Source of the DNA: Rhodococcus oryzae
GTDB taxonomy: Bacteria > Actinomycetota > Actinomycetes > Mycobacteriales > Mycobacteriaceae
Assembly: GCF_005049235.1 (NCBI RefSeq)
Contig: NZ_SUMD01000017.1
Location: 1 to 64,000, forward strand
DNA: 64,000 bases
Direction: 5' to 3'
The notes under the pieces: generated by a model
Database searches by the model: none
Told to the model about the DNA's origin: nothing
What the model saw: the letters and a program-made list of their open reading frames with translations, nothing else
Shown here: one piece after another, positions 63,960 to 64,000 of the stretch
How the letters are laid out: each line of letters begins with the position of its first letter
Numbering within the stretch: position 1 is the stretch's first letter
Translations under genes and position numbers: made by a program

Positions 63960-64000
63960 CGAACCCATCATGCCGGAACGACTCGACGACCCCGACGCAG

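Overview
The window comes from a high-GC, mycolic-acid-bearing actinobacterium of the order Mycobacteriales. It carries the core locus for arabinogalactan and mycolate assembly, in nearly the gene order of Mycobacterium tuberculosis Rv3790-Rv3813. The accessory genes and the presence of two rather than three emb genes suggest a Tsukamurella-, Gordonia- or Nocardia-like genome. The genus is a weak inference; the order is firm.

Layout. (1) 1-4913: the end of a superoxide dismutase gene, then dprE1-dprE2 (decaprenylphosphoryl-arabinose synthesis) and aftA (first arabinosyltransferase). (2) 4966-17141: an accessory block of stress, regulatory and detoxification genes: DoxX-like, MarR/AhpD-like, TetR/serine hydrolase, SigG-like ECF factor, alpha/beta hydrolase, methionine aminopeptidase/XRE, reductase, a VOC pseudogene, erythromycin-esterase/double-MerR pair and a Tat-exported cholesterol oxidase. 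(3) 17244-25830: an unassigned polytopic GT-C-like protein followed by two tandem emb arabinosyltransferases. (4) 25914-26768: a dienelactone hydrolase. (5) 26797-38111, minus strand: DUF732 lipoprotein, cutinase-like hydrolase, F420-type LLM oxidoreductase, fadD32, pks13 and accD4, the mycolate condensation module. (6) 38261-41715, minus strand: two mycolyltransferases, one with C-terminal LGFP repeats and one plain antigen 85 type. (7) 41999-48526, minus strand: glf, glfT2, a PAP2 phosphatase, ubiA and aftB, tightly packed. (8) 48678-55335: MerR/TipAS, MepB, VIT-family transporter, and an ECF41 module (sigma factor, P450 and TetR on one strand, an old-yellow-enzyme homologue on the other). 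(9) 55408-63959: divergent SpoIID and PGRP/LGFP amidase genes, a NarL-type two-component pair, WYL regulator/RidA, and a HAD phosphatase.

How the genes work together. UbiA, the PAP2 protein and DprE1/DprE2 make the arabinose donor DPA. Glf and GlfT2 build the galactan. AftA, the Emb proteins and AftB build and cap the arabinan. AccD4, FadD32 and Pks13 make the mycolate. The antigen 85-type enzymes load mycolate onto arabinan or trehalose. The secreted amidase and SpoIID proteins probably act on the peptidoglycan beneath.

The most notable observations are these: five arabinogalactan genes (dprE1, aftA, both emb, glf) share a TANNNT-8 nt-start codon layout that predicts leaderless or near-leaderless transcripts; the two emb genes share a 131-bp block with only two differences, suggesting gene conversion; a GTGACTAG element recurs upstream of fadD32 and the LGFP amidase; an ECF41 sigma factor faces an OYE gene that lacks the usual catalytic Tyr and Asn, with a fitting promoter between them; and an uncharacterised membrane protein sits directly upstream of emb. 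No tRNA, rRNA, CRISPR array, transposase or phage gene was seen.
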